Assembly (NCBI GenBank): GCA_910587595.1
Contig: CAJULQ010000002.1
Coordinates: forward strand, 1 to 64,000
Length of the DNA stretch: 64,000 nucleotides
Reading direction: 5' to 3'
DNA from: an uncultured Christensenellaceae bacterium
GTDB taxonomy: Bacteria; Bacillota; Clostridia; Christensenellales; Pumilibacteraceae
In this document: positions 1 through 7,777 of the stretch, piece after piece
Layout: each line of letters starts with the position of its first letter
Position numbering within the stretch: the stretch's first letter is position 1
Translations under genes and position numbers: made by a program
Notes under the pieces: model-generated
Seen by the model: the letters and a program-made list of their open reading frames with translations, nothing else
The model's database searches: none
What the model was told of the DNA's origin: nothing

Positions 1-136
1 GCCTCATATATACATATTTCATTAAACATAAAACACCTCGTTAAATTACTGTTTACCGCAAACGTATTATATCACGAAAAATGAAAGAACGCAACCGATT
101 GAATTTTGCGGAAAATATAAAACATATCTATATCTC

Positions 137-158
137 ACTAGGCTACTCGTAGCCTAGT
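137..158. repeat. Short perfect inverted repeat
   Basis: Arms ACTAGGCTAC and GTAGCCTAGT are separated by 2 nt. No T-run follows on either strand, so it is more likely a binding site or a second hairpin beyond the arg-operon terminator than a terminator itself. The rest of bases 1-136 is AT-rich and I see no gene in it. Confidence 0.5.
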
Positions 159-170
159 TCGTCCCCGCTT

Positions 171-213
171 AAAATACAATAGAGACGGTATGGCTTTATG
201 CCATACCGTCTCT
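171..213 (-). terminator. Rho-independent terminator of the arg operon
   Basis: A perfect 14-bp stem (AGAGACGGTATGGC and its complement) closes a 5-nt loop. On the minus strand it is followed by ATTGTATTTT. It lies 60 bp beyond the stop of the last gene of the leftward arg operon. Confidence 0.75.
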
Positions 214-273
214 ATTGCCTACGTCTTGCCTAAAATTCCCTATGGGAATTACGGAAAAGCGACGGTTTTTGTT

Positions 274-777
274 TTATTCGTAGTAAGCGGGGGAGATATC
301 GAATAGGCGGTCGTCCAATTCTTTGACGAACAGCGCGCGGATATAGCCTTTGGCGGTGGAAGTGGAATGCACGTAAAACTGCTTACCGTAATAATAGCGT
401 GCCAACGTGTAGTATTTTGCGTTGGTGTGCAGCGCAATGGCGGCAAATCCCGCCTTGCGGCAGTCGTCTATGGCGGCTTGCAATAGGTCGCTGCCCACGC
501 CCGTATTGCGAATGGTGGGATCCACGCCGAAACGGTATAAGTAGGCCAGATCGGCGCTCAGCGCTTTGATACGCAAACTGCCCAAAAGCGCGCCGTCCTC
601 TTCGGCCACAAACACGTTGTGCGCGCGGATATCGTCCAGCACGGCCGATTGCGGTTCTTCCAGCGCTTTTACGCGGCTGCCCTTTTGCAGTTCGTCGGCA
701 TAGAGGGTGAACGCTTTGCGCGTTATCTCGTTTATCTTAGTCGCGTCTTGCGGCGTTGCCTTTCGTATGGTTGCCAT
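274..777 (-). CDS. GNAT-family N-acetyltransferase, last gene of the arg operon
   Basis: A 167-residue GNAT-fold acyltransferase. The acetyl-CoA pyrophosphate-binding motif A is seen as RNTGVG at residues 90-95, after a beta-strand reading YLYRFGVDP. The gene starts 2 bp after the argF stop, so it is co-transcribed with argCBDF. That operon has argB, which needs N-acetylglutamate, but no argJ or argA. A role as a short N-acetylglutamate synthase is therefore a reasonable inference from position. Sequence alone does not fix the substrate, and it could equally be a generic amine acetyltransferase. Confidence 0.8.
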   Translation of the reverse strand: MATIRKATPQDATKINEITRKAFTLYADELQKGSRVKALEEPQSAVLDDIRAHNVFVAEEDGALLGSLRIKALSADLAYLYRFGVDPTIRNTGVGSDLLQAAIDDCRKAGFAAIALHTNAKYYTLARYYYGKQFYVHSTSTAKGYIRALFVKELDDRLFDISPAYYE

Positions 778-779
778 GG

Positions 780-1730
780 CTATCTCTTGTTTTTCATTAA
801 AAGATACATCACCGCTTTTTGGGCGTGCAAACGGTTTTCGGCCTCTTCGAACACAATGCTTTGCGCGCCGTCGATCACTTCTTCGGTGACCTCTTCGCCG
901 CGGTGGGCGGGCAGACAGTGCAAGAATACGGCCGACTTATCGGCTTTTGCCATGAGCGCGCCGTTCACTTGATAGGGCATGAGCGCCGCCACTTTTTCGG
1001 GCGACTTTTCTTGCCCCATGGAAAAGAACACGTCGGTATAGATCACATTGCAGTCGCGTATCGCTTCGTTTACGTCGGACGTTACGGTCACGTTGCCGCA
1101 TTGTTGCGCCGCTTGCACGATCTCGGCGTTGGGCATGTATCCTTCGGGCGAGCAACAAACAACGTGCATGCCCACTTTGGCGCCGCCGAGCATAAGGGAA
1201 TGCGCCATGTTGTTGCCGTCGCCGAAATAGGCCATTTTCAGTCCTTCCAAACGGCCGAAATGTTCGTATATCGTCAGTAGATCGGCAAGCACTTGGCAAG
1301 GGTGGTAATCGTCGGTCAAGCCGTTGATGATAGGGCAAGCGCTGTATTTGGCCAATTCTTCGAGATCGGACTGTAAGTAGGTGCGGATCATGATGCCGTC
1401 TATGCCGTAGCGGTTCAATACGAGCGCGGTGTCGCGTATGGTTTCGCCGCGGCCGAGCTGTATGTCGCCTTGTTGCAACACGAGCGCCGAGCCGCCCAAC
1501 TGCTTGATGCCTTGCTCGAACGAAACGCGCGTGCGCGTGCTCGACTTGGAAAAGATCATGGCAAGCGTTTTGCCCGCGAGGTAGGCGTGCTTTTTGCCCG
1601 CGCGTTGTTTTTGTTTGAGCGCCACGGCGGTGTGCAGTATTTCGTAGATCTCTTCGGTCGAGTAGTCGCGCAAGGTGAGCATATGCTTGTTTTGTATTTT
1701 TCCCGTCGGTTTGTACATGCGGATATCCAT
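780..1730 (-). CDS. argF: Ornithine carbamoyltransferase
   Basis: Condenses ornithine with carbamoyl phosphate to citrulline in arginine synthesis, as a cytosolic trimer. The carbamoyl-phosphate motif STRTR is at residues 64-68 and the ornithine-site HCLP motif at 271-274, followed by AHRGEEV. The length of 316 residues is normal for the family. AAAGGAG sits 8 nt before the ATG. It is the fourth gene of argC-argB-argD-argF-GNAT; carAB and argG/argH are not in this window. The HCLP form and arg-operon context favour ornithine over putrescine or aspartate carbamoyltransferase. Confidence 0.95.
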   Translation of the reverse strand: MDIRMYKPTGKIQNKHMLTLRDYSTEEIYEILHTAVALKQKQRAGKKHAYLAGKTLAMIFSKSSTRTRVSFEQGIKQLGGSALVLQQGDIQLGRGETIRDTALVLNRYGIDGIMIRTYLQSDLEELAKYSACPIINGLTDDYHPCQVLADLLTIYEHFGRLEGLKMAYFGDGNNMAHSLMLGGAKVGMHVVCCSPEGYMPNAEIVQAAQQCGNVTVTSDVNEAIRDCNVIYTDVFFSMGQEKSPEKVAALMPYQVNGALMAKADKSAVFLHCLPAHRGEEVTEEVIDGAQSIVFEEAENRLHAQKAVMYLLMKNKR

Positions 1731-1790
1731 TGTTTGTCTCCTTTCGGTATGCGATGCTTTGGGTCGCGTTTTTGTTTTTTTATTTTCTAA

Positions 1791-2984
1791 TCAAATGTTG
1801 GTGCGGGCAAACAGATCCATGAGTTTGTCGCACGCAACGTCTATCTCGTCTTTTTGAATGGTGAGGGCGGGGGCGAATCGCAACGTGTTGTTACCCGCTG
1901 TGAGTATGATAACGCCGCTTGCCGCCATTTTGCCCACGATCTCGGTGTTTTTCACTTTGTCGTTCAATTGCACGCCCAGCAGCAGCCCTTTGCCGCGTAC
2001 GTCACGCACAAAGTTGAACTTTTTGAGTTTGCTCAGTTTGCCGAGCAGATATTCGCCTTTTTGCGCCGCCTCTTCCAATAGGCCGTTTTTGAGTTTGTCT
2101 ACCACCACGTTGGCTGCGGCGCAAGCAAGGGGATTGCCGCCGAACGTGGTGCCGTGGTCGCCGGGAGCAAACGCCGTGGCAACGTCGCCGCGCGCAAGTA
2201 CCGCGCCGATAGGCACGCCGCCGCCCAATCCCTTGGCCAAAGTTATTATGTCGGGTTGGATGCCGTAGTGTTCGAATCCGAACAATTTGCCCGTGCGCCC
2301 CATGCCCGTTTGCACTTCGTCTATAATAAACAGTATGCCGCGGCTTTTGGCCAGCGCGTAGGCGTTCACGATATAGTCGTAGTCGGCGGGGAGCACACCG
2401 CTCTCGCCTTGCACCACCTCTAACAAAATGGCGGCGGTTTGCTGATCGGCTTGTTTTTTGAGCGCGGCAAAATCGTTGAACGGCACGTGCACAAAGCCGT
2501 CGGGCAACGGCGCGAACGGGCGAGAATATTTATCTTGCCCCGTGGCCGTTACCGTGGCCAGCGTTCTGCCGTGAAAAGAGTTTATCGCCGTCACGATCTT
2601 GGGGCGGTGTTCGCCCTTGTTGTAAAAATATTTGCGCACCAACTTGATGGCGCCCTCGTTGGCCTCGGCGCCGCTGTTGCACAAAAACATGCGGTCGAAA
2701 ATAGTGTCGTCTAATAAGTTGCGGCACAGCTCGGCTTGCGGTTGGTTGTAATAAAGATTGGAAATATGCAAAAGTTTGTGCGCTTGCTCGCATACGGCCG
2801 CCGTGAGATCGGGGTGATCGTGTCCCAAGCAGTTTACGGCAATGCCCGCGCCCATGTCGATGTATTCGTTGCCGTACGAGTCGTATAGCTTACTGCCCTT
2901 GCCGTGCGTAAAACAAACGTTTTGCCGATTGAATACGGTCATGTAGCGTTTGGCGTCTATTTCTTTTATTTCTTTCAGATCCAT
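1791..2984 (-). CDS. argD: Acetylornithine aminotransferase
   Basis: A PLP-dependent class-III aminotransferase converting N-acetylglutamate semialdehyde to N-acetylornithine. It shows the GNEYIDM N-terminal strand, the cofactor-contacting FIIDEVQTGMGRTG segment, and the TLAKGLGGG motif with the Schiff-base lysine. I start it at the ATG preceded by AAAAAGGAATGCGCAA, giving 397 residues; an upstream in-frame ATG at 3014 would add ten basic residues and has no ribosome site. It lies between argB and argF. A related ornithine or GABA aminotransferase is unlikely in this context. Confidence 0.93.
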   Translation of the reverse strand: MDLKEIKEIDAKRYMTVFNRQNVCFTHGKGSKLYDSYGNEYIDMGAGIAVNCLGHDHPDLTAAVCEQAHKLLHISNLYYNQPQAELCRNLLDDTIFDRMFLCNSGAEANEGAIKLVRKYFYNKGEHRPKIVTAINSFHGRTLATVTATGQDKYSRPFAPLPDGFVHVPFNDFAALKKQADQQTAAILLEVVQGESGVLPADYDYIVNAYALAKSRGILFIIDEVQTGMGRTGKLFGFEHYGIQPDIITLAKGLGGGVPIGAVLARGDVATAFAPGDHGTTFGGNPLACAAANVVVDKLKNGLLEEAAQKGEYLLGKLSKLKKFNFVRDVRGKGLLLGVQLNDKVKNTEIVGKMAASGVIILTAGNNTLRFAPALTIQKDEIDVACDKLMDLFARTNI

Positions 2985-3020
2985 TTGCGCATTCCTTTTT
3001 GCGTTGCGCCGCAACGCGCG

Positions 3021-3899
3021 TTATTTGTTTACCACCATGGTGCCGATGCCCGAATCGGTGAAAAGCTCCAGCAAAATGGAGTGGGGGATGGTGCCGTTGA
3101 GAATGAGCACGTTTTGCATGCCGCGCTCTATGGCGTCTATGCACGAAAGCGCTTTGGGCACCATGCCGCCGTGAATGCGTCCGTCCTCTATCATCTCGCG
3201 CAAATGCGTCGCGTCCGTTTCGGCAATGAGCGAATGCGGGTCGTTCTCGTTTTCGCGAATGCCGTCTATATCGGTGAGATACAGCAGTTTTTCGGCGCGC
3301 AACGAACCGCCTATGGCGCCCGCCGCCGTGTCGGCGTTCACGTTATACGCCCGGCCTTGCTTGTCTACGCCCACCGTGGCGATCACGGGGATATAATCTT
3401 TTTTTAACAGCGTTTCGATCACTTCGGTGTTGATGTTCACAATCTTGCCCACGTAGCCGTAATCGGTACCGCTCTCGTCGCCGAACTTGTCTACCTCTAT
3501 CAGCCCGTTGTCTTGTCCGCATAGGCCTATGGCTTTTACGTCCAGCGTGCCGAGCGCCGCCGTCACGTCTTTGTTGCGTTTCATCAGCGCCATTTGCACC
3601 GCGTCCATGGCCGCCTCGTCGGTCACGCGCAAGCCGTTTTCAAACCGCGAGGGAATGGCAAGGCGTTTTAAGAGCGCGCTGATGTCCGGCCCGCCGCCGT
3701 GCACCAACACGGGTTGCACGCCCACGATCTTCAAGGTGGCCACGTCTTGCATGATGGTGCGCATCACGTTCGCGTCGTTCATGGCATTGCCGCCGTATTT
3801 GATCACGATGGTTTTGCCGCGGTAACGCGAAATATACGGCAAGGCCTCCGTAAGGATCTTTGCGCGTTCGATCAGTTCTTCTTGTTGCGTAGAGGTCAT
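3021..3899 (-). CDS. argB: Acetylglutamate kinase
   Basis: Phosphorylates N-acetylglutamate, the second step of arginine synthesis, in the cytosol. An amino-acid-kinase fold is clear from VIKYGGNAM near residue 35, VLVHGGGPDI near 67, the sugar/acetylglutamate segment ENGLRVTDE, and the C-terminal ATP-site region with YNVNADTAAG. The length of 292 residues is typical. The N-terminal helix (residues 1-24) is the element that arginine-inhibited hexameric forms use, so feedback inhibition by arginine is plausible. A ribosome site AAGGTG precedes the ATG. Second gene of the operon, 14 bp after argC. Confidence 0.95.
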   Translation of the reverse strand: MTSTQQEELIERAKILTEALPYISRYRGKTIVIKYGGNAMNDANVMRTIMQDVATLKIVGVQPVLVHGGGPDISALLKRLAIPSRFENGLRVTDEAAMDAVQMALMKRNKDVTAALGTLDVKAIGLCGQDNGLIEVDKFGDESGTDYGYVGKIVNINTEVIETLLKKDYIPVIATVGVDKQGRAYNVNADTAAGAIGGSLRAEKLLYLTDIDGIRENENDPHSLIAETDATHLREMIEDGRIHGGMVPKALSCIDAIERGMQNVLILNGTIPHSILLELFTDSGIGTMVVNK

Positions 3900-3913
3900 A
3901 ATTAAGCACCTTT

Positions 3914-4939
3914 TTATAAATGATTTCCGATAGCGGGCAACCCTTCGGTTTCGGGCAACCCGAACAGTATGTTGGCGTTTTGCACGGCTTGGCCGCTCGC
4001 GCCTTTTATAAGGTTATCGATAGCCGACACAATGATGATACGGTTGCTTTTATGGTCTATCTTGTAGCCGAAGGCGCACACGTTGCTGCCCGCCACCCAC
4101 TTGAGTTCGGGCAAAACGCCTTCGCCCAGCGGCACGGCAAACTTTTCGTCTGCATACATGCCGTATGCTTTGTCGATCGCGGCCGCCGTAGCTTGGGGGG
4201 CGAGATCGGCGTAAATCGTGGCGAGTATGCCGCGTTTTACGGGCAACAGATGGGGCGTGAAGGTAACCGTCGCATGCAATTTTTCTTCTATCTCGGTGGT
4301 GTGTCTGTGGGTGGTCACGCCGTACGCTTTATAGTTTTCGTCCGTTTCGCAAAAGTTATAGTCCACGCTCTCTTTTCGCCCCGCGCCCGTAATGCCGCTG
4401 GCCGCGTCCACGATAATGCCGTGCGGCGAAAGCAGCCCCGCTTGCAACAACGGATACAGCGGCAAAATAGAACAAGTGGTATAGCACCCCGGATTGCCCA
4501 CGATGTCCGCTTTTGCGATGTGCGCGCGGAAGATCTCGCACAAACCGTAAACCGCGCGGCGGTTGAGTTCGGGGCGGGGGTGCGTTACCCCGTAGGTCGT
4601 TTCGTATAAGTTTATATCGGTATACCGAAAATCGGCGGACAGATCGATCACCTTGATGCCTTTGTCGTGAAACGTTCCGCCGATGGCCGCGCTCGCCGCG
4701 TGCGGCAGAGCGGTGAATACCACGTCCGCTTTTTTGGCGATCTCGTCGGCGTCGGGCGGCACGAAAACGTCGTTGCCGCAAACAAAGGAAAGCGCGGGGT
4801 ACACGTCGCGTAGGCGCGTGCCCGCAAAGGAACGGGACGCCGCCGCCGTAAGCGTGAAATGCGGATGATTGTACAAAAGTTTGATCAGTTCGAAGCCCGT
4901 GTAGCCGTTGGCGCCCACGATGGCCGCGCGAATTTTCAC
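3914..4939 (-). CDS. argC: N-acetyl-gamma-glutamyl-phosphate reductase
   Basis: Reduces N-acetylglutamyl phosphate with NADPH to the semialdehyde. The dinucleotide motif GANGYTG opens the protein and the catalytic cysteine lies in GNPGCYTT. I choose a GTG start because GGGAGGACAATACCG stands directly before it and gives 341 residues, the usual size. The ATG codons further upstream lie in or before the promoter. This is the first gene of the arg operon; its promoter contains an ARG-box-like sequence, so repression by ArgR with arginine is expected. Confidence 0.95.
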   Translation of the reverse strand: MKIRAAIVGANGYTGFELIKLLYNHPHFTLTAAASRSFAGTRLRDVYPALSFVCGNDVFVPPDADEIAKKADVVFTALPHAASAAIGGTFHDKGIKVIDLSADFRYTDINLYETTYGVTHPRPELNRRAVYGLCEIFRAHIAKADIVGNPGCYTTCSILPLYPLLQAGLLSPHGIIVDAASGITGAGRKESVDYNFCETDENYKAYGVTTHRHTTEIEEKLHATVTFTPHLLPVKRGILATIYADLAPQATAAAIDKAYGMYADEKFAVPLGEGVLPELKWVAGSNVCAFGYKIDHKSNRIIIVSAIDNLIKGASGQAVQNANILFGLPETEGLPAIGNHL

Positions 4940-4970
4940 CGGTATTGTCCTCCCGACGTTTCTATACATA

Positions 4971-4999
4971 ATTATACATTGCAATGAATATTTATGCAA
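4971..4999 (-). promoter_or_regulatory. Sigma-A promoter of argCBDF
   Basis: On the minus strand TTGCAT and TATAAT are separated by exactly 17 nt, about 32 bp before the argC GTG. The ARG-box-like site at 4983-5001 fills the spacer and the -35 element. Confidence 0.8.
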
Positions 5000-5001
5000 G
5001 C
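4983..5001. promoter_or_regulatory. ARG-box-like ArgR operator
   Basis: AATGAATATTTATGCAAGC closely follows the Bacillus ARG-box consensus (ATGAATAAAAATKCAAK core), differing mainly at three central bases. It overlaps the argC promoter, the expected position for repression. A weaker, imperfectly palindromic ATACATAATTATACAT lies at the -10 region (about 4964-4979) and could be a second half-site. Confidence 0.65.
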
Positions 5002-5066
5002 ATTTTGGGCGCATTTGCTCTTTTTATAAAAGAAAAGTCATATATGCGAGGGGATACGGCGTATAT

Positions 5067-5078
5067 ATGAATAAAAAT
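5067..5078 (+). promoter_or_regulatory. Possible second ARG-box core
   Basis: ATGAATAAAAAT matches the first 12 bases of the Bacillus ARG-box core, but the following bases (CTTTGC) do not complete it. It lies upstream of the rightward promoter and about 85 bp from the main box, a distance that would allow ArgR bridging. This is only a pattern match. Confidence 0.35.
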
Positions 5079-5103
5079 CTTTGCGATTTGCAACGAATAA
5101 GTA

Positions 5104-5132
5104 TTGACGCGGCGTGCGGAACATGCTATACT
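5104..5132 (+). promoter_or_regulatory. Sigma-A promoter for the zinc-ribbon membrane protein
   Basis: TTGACG and TATACT are spaced by 17 nt, 67 bp before the ATG at 5199. Confidence 0.75.
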
Positions 5133-5198
5133 TATGGCGTTTGAAAATCGCAAACGGGAACGGGGCAACGTTCCTATCAAAAAAGGAGGTGAGCGCGA

Positions 5199-6485
5199 AT
5201 GGCGGATAAAGGCGTGTGCGAGTTGTGCGGCTTTGCCGACGACAGTTACCGTATCGACGAAAACGGCACTGTAATGAAAGTTTGCAAATTCTGTCACGAC
5301 GGTTACCTCGAACGCATGGGGCTGTCGCCCGATGCGGACAAGCCGGTGCAAGACGTTGCGCTCACGATAGACGTAAACGCGTTGCAAGCCGACGATATCG
5401 ACTTTGACAGCATGACGCCCGAAGAAGTGCAAGCGCTCAAAGACGAGTTGGCGGGGCGGCAGAACATGCGCGTGCCAACGTTAGACGAACAGCAGCTCGG
5501 CACGCTGTTGAGCGTGACCGAAGACGATAAACGCGTTTTAACGGGCGTACGGCAAAAAGAGCGACGGCGCAAAAAGAAAGAAACGGAAAACGCCGACAGC
5601 GCGTTGATCGCCAAAATAGAACAAGCGGAAAAAAAGAACGAACGACTGCAGTTGCAGTTTTCGGAAGAAGACGTGCAAGCGGTGGCCGACGCCATCTCGG
5701 CAAAGGAGAACGACATGCCCAACAAAACGAGCAAACCCGAAAAAAACACGCGGGAAGAAAAAGAGGCGATAGCCAGAGAACGGATCCATGCGGCCGCCAA
5801 CCAAACGATCGACGACGAGCGCATTCGCATCACAAGTCCCGAAGTGGAGTTGCGCAAAGACCGCCGACCCAAAACCAATCTCGACGTGGCCGTGTCCGAA
5901 TATGCGGGCGGCGTGCGCTTTCTCGACACGTTCAAATATGTGTTGCACCGCATAAGTTACGCCGTGTTTTTGGGTCTCATTGTGTTGGCGGTTTCCACCG
6001 TGCTGTTTATCCGCGACGGTTGGCAACACGGCCTTATCGTGCTGGGCGGCGGCTTGGGCGCCGTGCTGATCGGCTTTTTGCTTGTATGGTATCTGTCGCG
6101 TTGCTACGAGTTGGATCGCCGCGCATTGCTGTTGCGTATCCGTCAGCAAGAAATTTTGTTTGAAAGCATGAACAGCGATTGCTACCGCGAACTGCGCACC
6201 AAATACACCATGATAAAAGCGCTCGGTTGGCTTTTGAACAAGTTGTCGGTGTTGTTGCCCTTGGCCGTTTTGGTGGGCGGAAACATCGCCGCCGTGATCG
6301 CCGCGTTCTTGCGGTCCTATTGGCTGTTTCCCGTGCTGTCGGGTTGCGCCACCGTGGCGGCCGTGCTCGTGTATTATCTGGTAAAGTTTGCCGCCGACCG
6401 TATCGCTTATATGCTCGACCGCGAACGCAACCAGCAAGTGCAACAGCAGACCTTATTGGATATTTTGGATCGGTTGAAAAAGTAA
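5199..6485 (+). CDS. Zinc-ribbon, coiled-coil, multi-pass membrane protein of unknown function
   Basis: A 428-residue protein that I do not recognise as a named family. It opens with a treble-clef-like zinc ribbon (CELC at 7-10, CKFC at 29-32). A charged, helix-rich region of about 200 residues follows, rich in Glu, Lys and Arg (coiled-coil-like, containing KERRRKKKE). Near residues 245-295 come two hydrophobic segments, and near 340-400 two more, so four membrane passes with the ribbon probably in the cytosol. AAAGGAGGTGA gives a very strong ribosome site. The gene converges on a kinase that also has an N-terminal zinc ribbon, and the two share one terminator. A regulatory membrane scaffold is one guess; no function is assigned. 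Confidence 0.8.
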   Translation: MADKGVCELCGFADDSYRIDENGTVMKVCKFCHDGYLERMGLSPDADKPVQDVALTIDVNALQADDIDFDSMTPEEVQALKDELAGRQNMRVPTLDEQQLGTLLSVTEDDKRVLTGVRQKERRRKKKETENADSALIAKIEQAEKKNERLQLQFSEEDVQAVADAISAKENDMPNKTSKPEKNTREEKEAIARERIHAAANQTIDDERIRITSPEVELRKDRRPKTNLDVAVSEYAGGVRFLDTFKYVLHRISYAVFLGLIVLAVSTVLFIRDGWQHGLIVLGGGLGAVLIGFLLVWYLSRCYELDRRALLLRIRQQEILFESMNSDCYRELRTKYTMIKALGWLLNKLSVLLPLAVLVGGNIAAVIAAFLRSYWLFPVLSGCATVAAVLVYYLVKFAADRIAYMLDRERNQQVQQQTLLDILDRLKK

Positions 6486-6504
6486 GACCGTAAAACGCAT
6501 AAAT

Positions 6505-6537
6505 AAAAAAGCCGCATTGCTTGTGCGGCTTTTTTTA
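6505..6537. terminator. Bidirectional terminator between convergent genes
   Basis: The stem GCCGCA/TGCGGC has a 7-nt loop, with A6 before and T7 after it. It directly abuts the stop codon of the leftward kinase gene and serves both strands. Confidence 0.85.
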
Positions 6538-7515
6538 TACGATGCGCAACTCTTGCATCAGTTCGAGCATGGTTTGCTGTCTGTCTTCGGGACGCAAAGC
6601 AAGCGCTTTCATGATGGCGTTTTCCACGTATTCGGGCATGGCTATGCCGAGCGCCGAGGGCTTGGGCAATCGGTCGTGCTCCATGCGTTCCGTGGCGCCC
6701 GCGGGGATATACCCCGTAACGCAGTTGAAAAGCGTGGCGCCTATTTGGTATACGTCCGTCCACGGGCCTTGCGCATAGGTGAGCGGTTTATACAGCTCGA
6801 TGGGCGAGTAGCCCGCCTTGAGCACCATAAACGGCTTTTCCTCGCTCGTGCGCTTATACAGCGCCGCCGCGCCGAAGTCTATGAGTTTAACGTATTTGTT
6901 TTGCACGATCTGTATGTTTTCGGGACTGACGTCTTTATGTATCACGCCGCTTTCGTGCAAAATGTGCAACGATTCGGCAATGGGGCGCAACACGTTGAGC
7001 GCCTCCGTCCACGCGATCTTGTGGCCGCGCACGGTCAAATACGAGCGGAGCGACTCGCCCTCCAAATAGTCGGTAACGATATAGGCGGTGTTGTTGGCTT
7101 GGAAAAAGTCTTCCAGCTTGACCACGCCGTGCAAACTTTTTATGCGCAATAAAATGCGCGCCTCTTCCACAAACGCCTTTAACCAATGATTGAACGACGA
7201 AATGGCCTCGGGCGTGGCTATGCCTACGCATGTTTCGCCCGCTTCGCGCACCGCGTAGCCTTTTGGGAAAAATTCTTTGACCGCCACTTTTTTGCTTTCG
7301 GCCATGTCGTAGGCCAAATAGGTCACGCCGAATCCGCCCATGCCCAGCACGGACGCGAGCAAATATCGATTGTTGAGCAGTTCGCGTTTGGCAAGCGCGG
7401 GCGGGGGATTTGTATGTTCGCCGTCTTTACTTCCGCATACGGGACAAACACCGCTCTTTTCGAGAGTGGCGAAACAGTCCAAACATATGGTAGTAATGTC
7501 GCGTTGGTCTTGCAT
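6535..7515 (-). CDS. Cytosolic Ser/Thr protein kinase with N-terminal zinc ribbon
   Basis: A 326-residue Hanks-type kinase. Residues 11-27 form a zinc ribbon (CLDC and CPVC). The kinase domain follows: glycine loop GMGGFG at 58-63, ATP lysine K80 in VAVKE, catalytic loop HKDVSPEN at 193-200 (HRD changed to HKD), and metal-binding DFG at 213-215. No transmembrane or PASTA segment is present, so it is not a PrkC-type peptidoglycan sensor. The promoter at 7528-7556 would start transcription only about 5-6 nt before the ATG and no ribosome site is visible, so the message is probably near-leaderless. Targets are unknown; the convergent zinc-ribbon membrane protein is an obvious candidate partner. 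Confidence 0.88.
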   Translation of the reverse strand: MQDQRDITTICLDCFATLEKSGVCPVCGSKDGEHTNPPPALAKRELLNNRYLLASVLGMGGFGVTYLAYDMAESKKVAVKEFFPKGYAVREAGETCVGIATPEAISSFNHWLKAFVEEARILLRIKSLHGVVKLEDFFQANNTAYIVTDYLEGESLRSYLTVRGHKIAWTEALNVLRPIAESLHILHESGVIHKDVSPENIQIVQNKYVKLIDFGAAALYKRTSEEKPFMVLKAGYSPIELYKPLTYAQGPWTDVYQIGATLFNCVTGYIPAGATERMEHDRLPKPSALGIAMPEYVENAIMKALALRPEDRQQTMLELMQELRIV

Positions 7516-7527
7516 GGGTATATAAAT

Positions 7528-7556
7528 AGTCTACCACGAAACGACAAGAAGGTCAA
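7528..7556 (-). promoter_or_regulatory. Sigma-A promoter of the kinase gene
   Basis: TTGACC and TAGACT are spaced by 17 nt on the minus strand. The -10 element ends 12 nt before the kinase ATG, which leaves almost no 5' leader. Confidence 0.65.
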
Positions 7557-7604
7557 ACGAAAAACCGCGGTGCGCGCGTTTTTTCAAAACGGTGTTTATA
7601 AAGG

Positions 7605-7634
7605 TTGACATTTGCCGTTGCGGTAAGGTATAAT
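7605..7634 (+). promoter_or_regulatory. Sigma-A promoter of ileS
   Basis: A consensus TTGACA, an 18-nt spacer and a consensus TATAAT. Transcription would begin near 7641, giving a leader of about 137 nt before ileS. Confidence 0.85.
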
Positions 7635-7717
7635 AAAAACGGAATGAGGCGTGCAACGCGTTGCGTTTGCATGCATGCTCCGCCCGCGGTGTCGATTTAT
7701 CCGCCGCAAACGGGGTC

Positions 7718-7749
7718 AAACCGCTCGGCGTTTTCGTCCGCGCGGTTTT
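7718..7749 (+). promoter_or_regulatory. Leader hairpin before ileS, possible attenuator
   Basis: AAACCGC (7718-7724) pairs with GCGGTTT (7742-7748) and runs into a T-run, so it resembles a weak intrinsic terminator about 30 bp before the ileS start. I looked for the conserved T-box sequence (AGGGTGGNACCGCG) in the leader and do not see it. Regulation of some other kind is possible but unproven. Confidence 0.35.
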
Positions 7750-7777
7750 TCGCAGATATACGGATAAGGAAAAAACC

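Noticed and set aside
7641..7777. T-box riboswitch before ileS
   Set aside because: The conserved T-box sequence and a Specifier loop could not be found.
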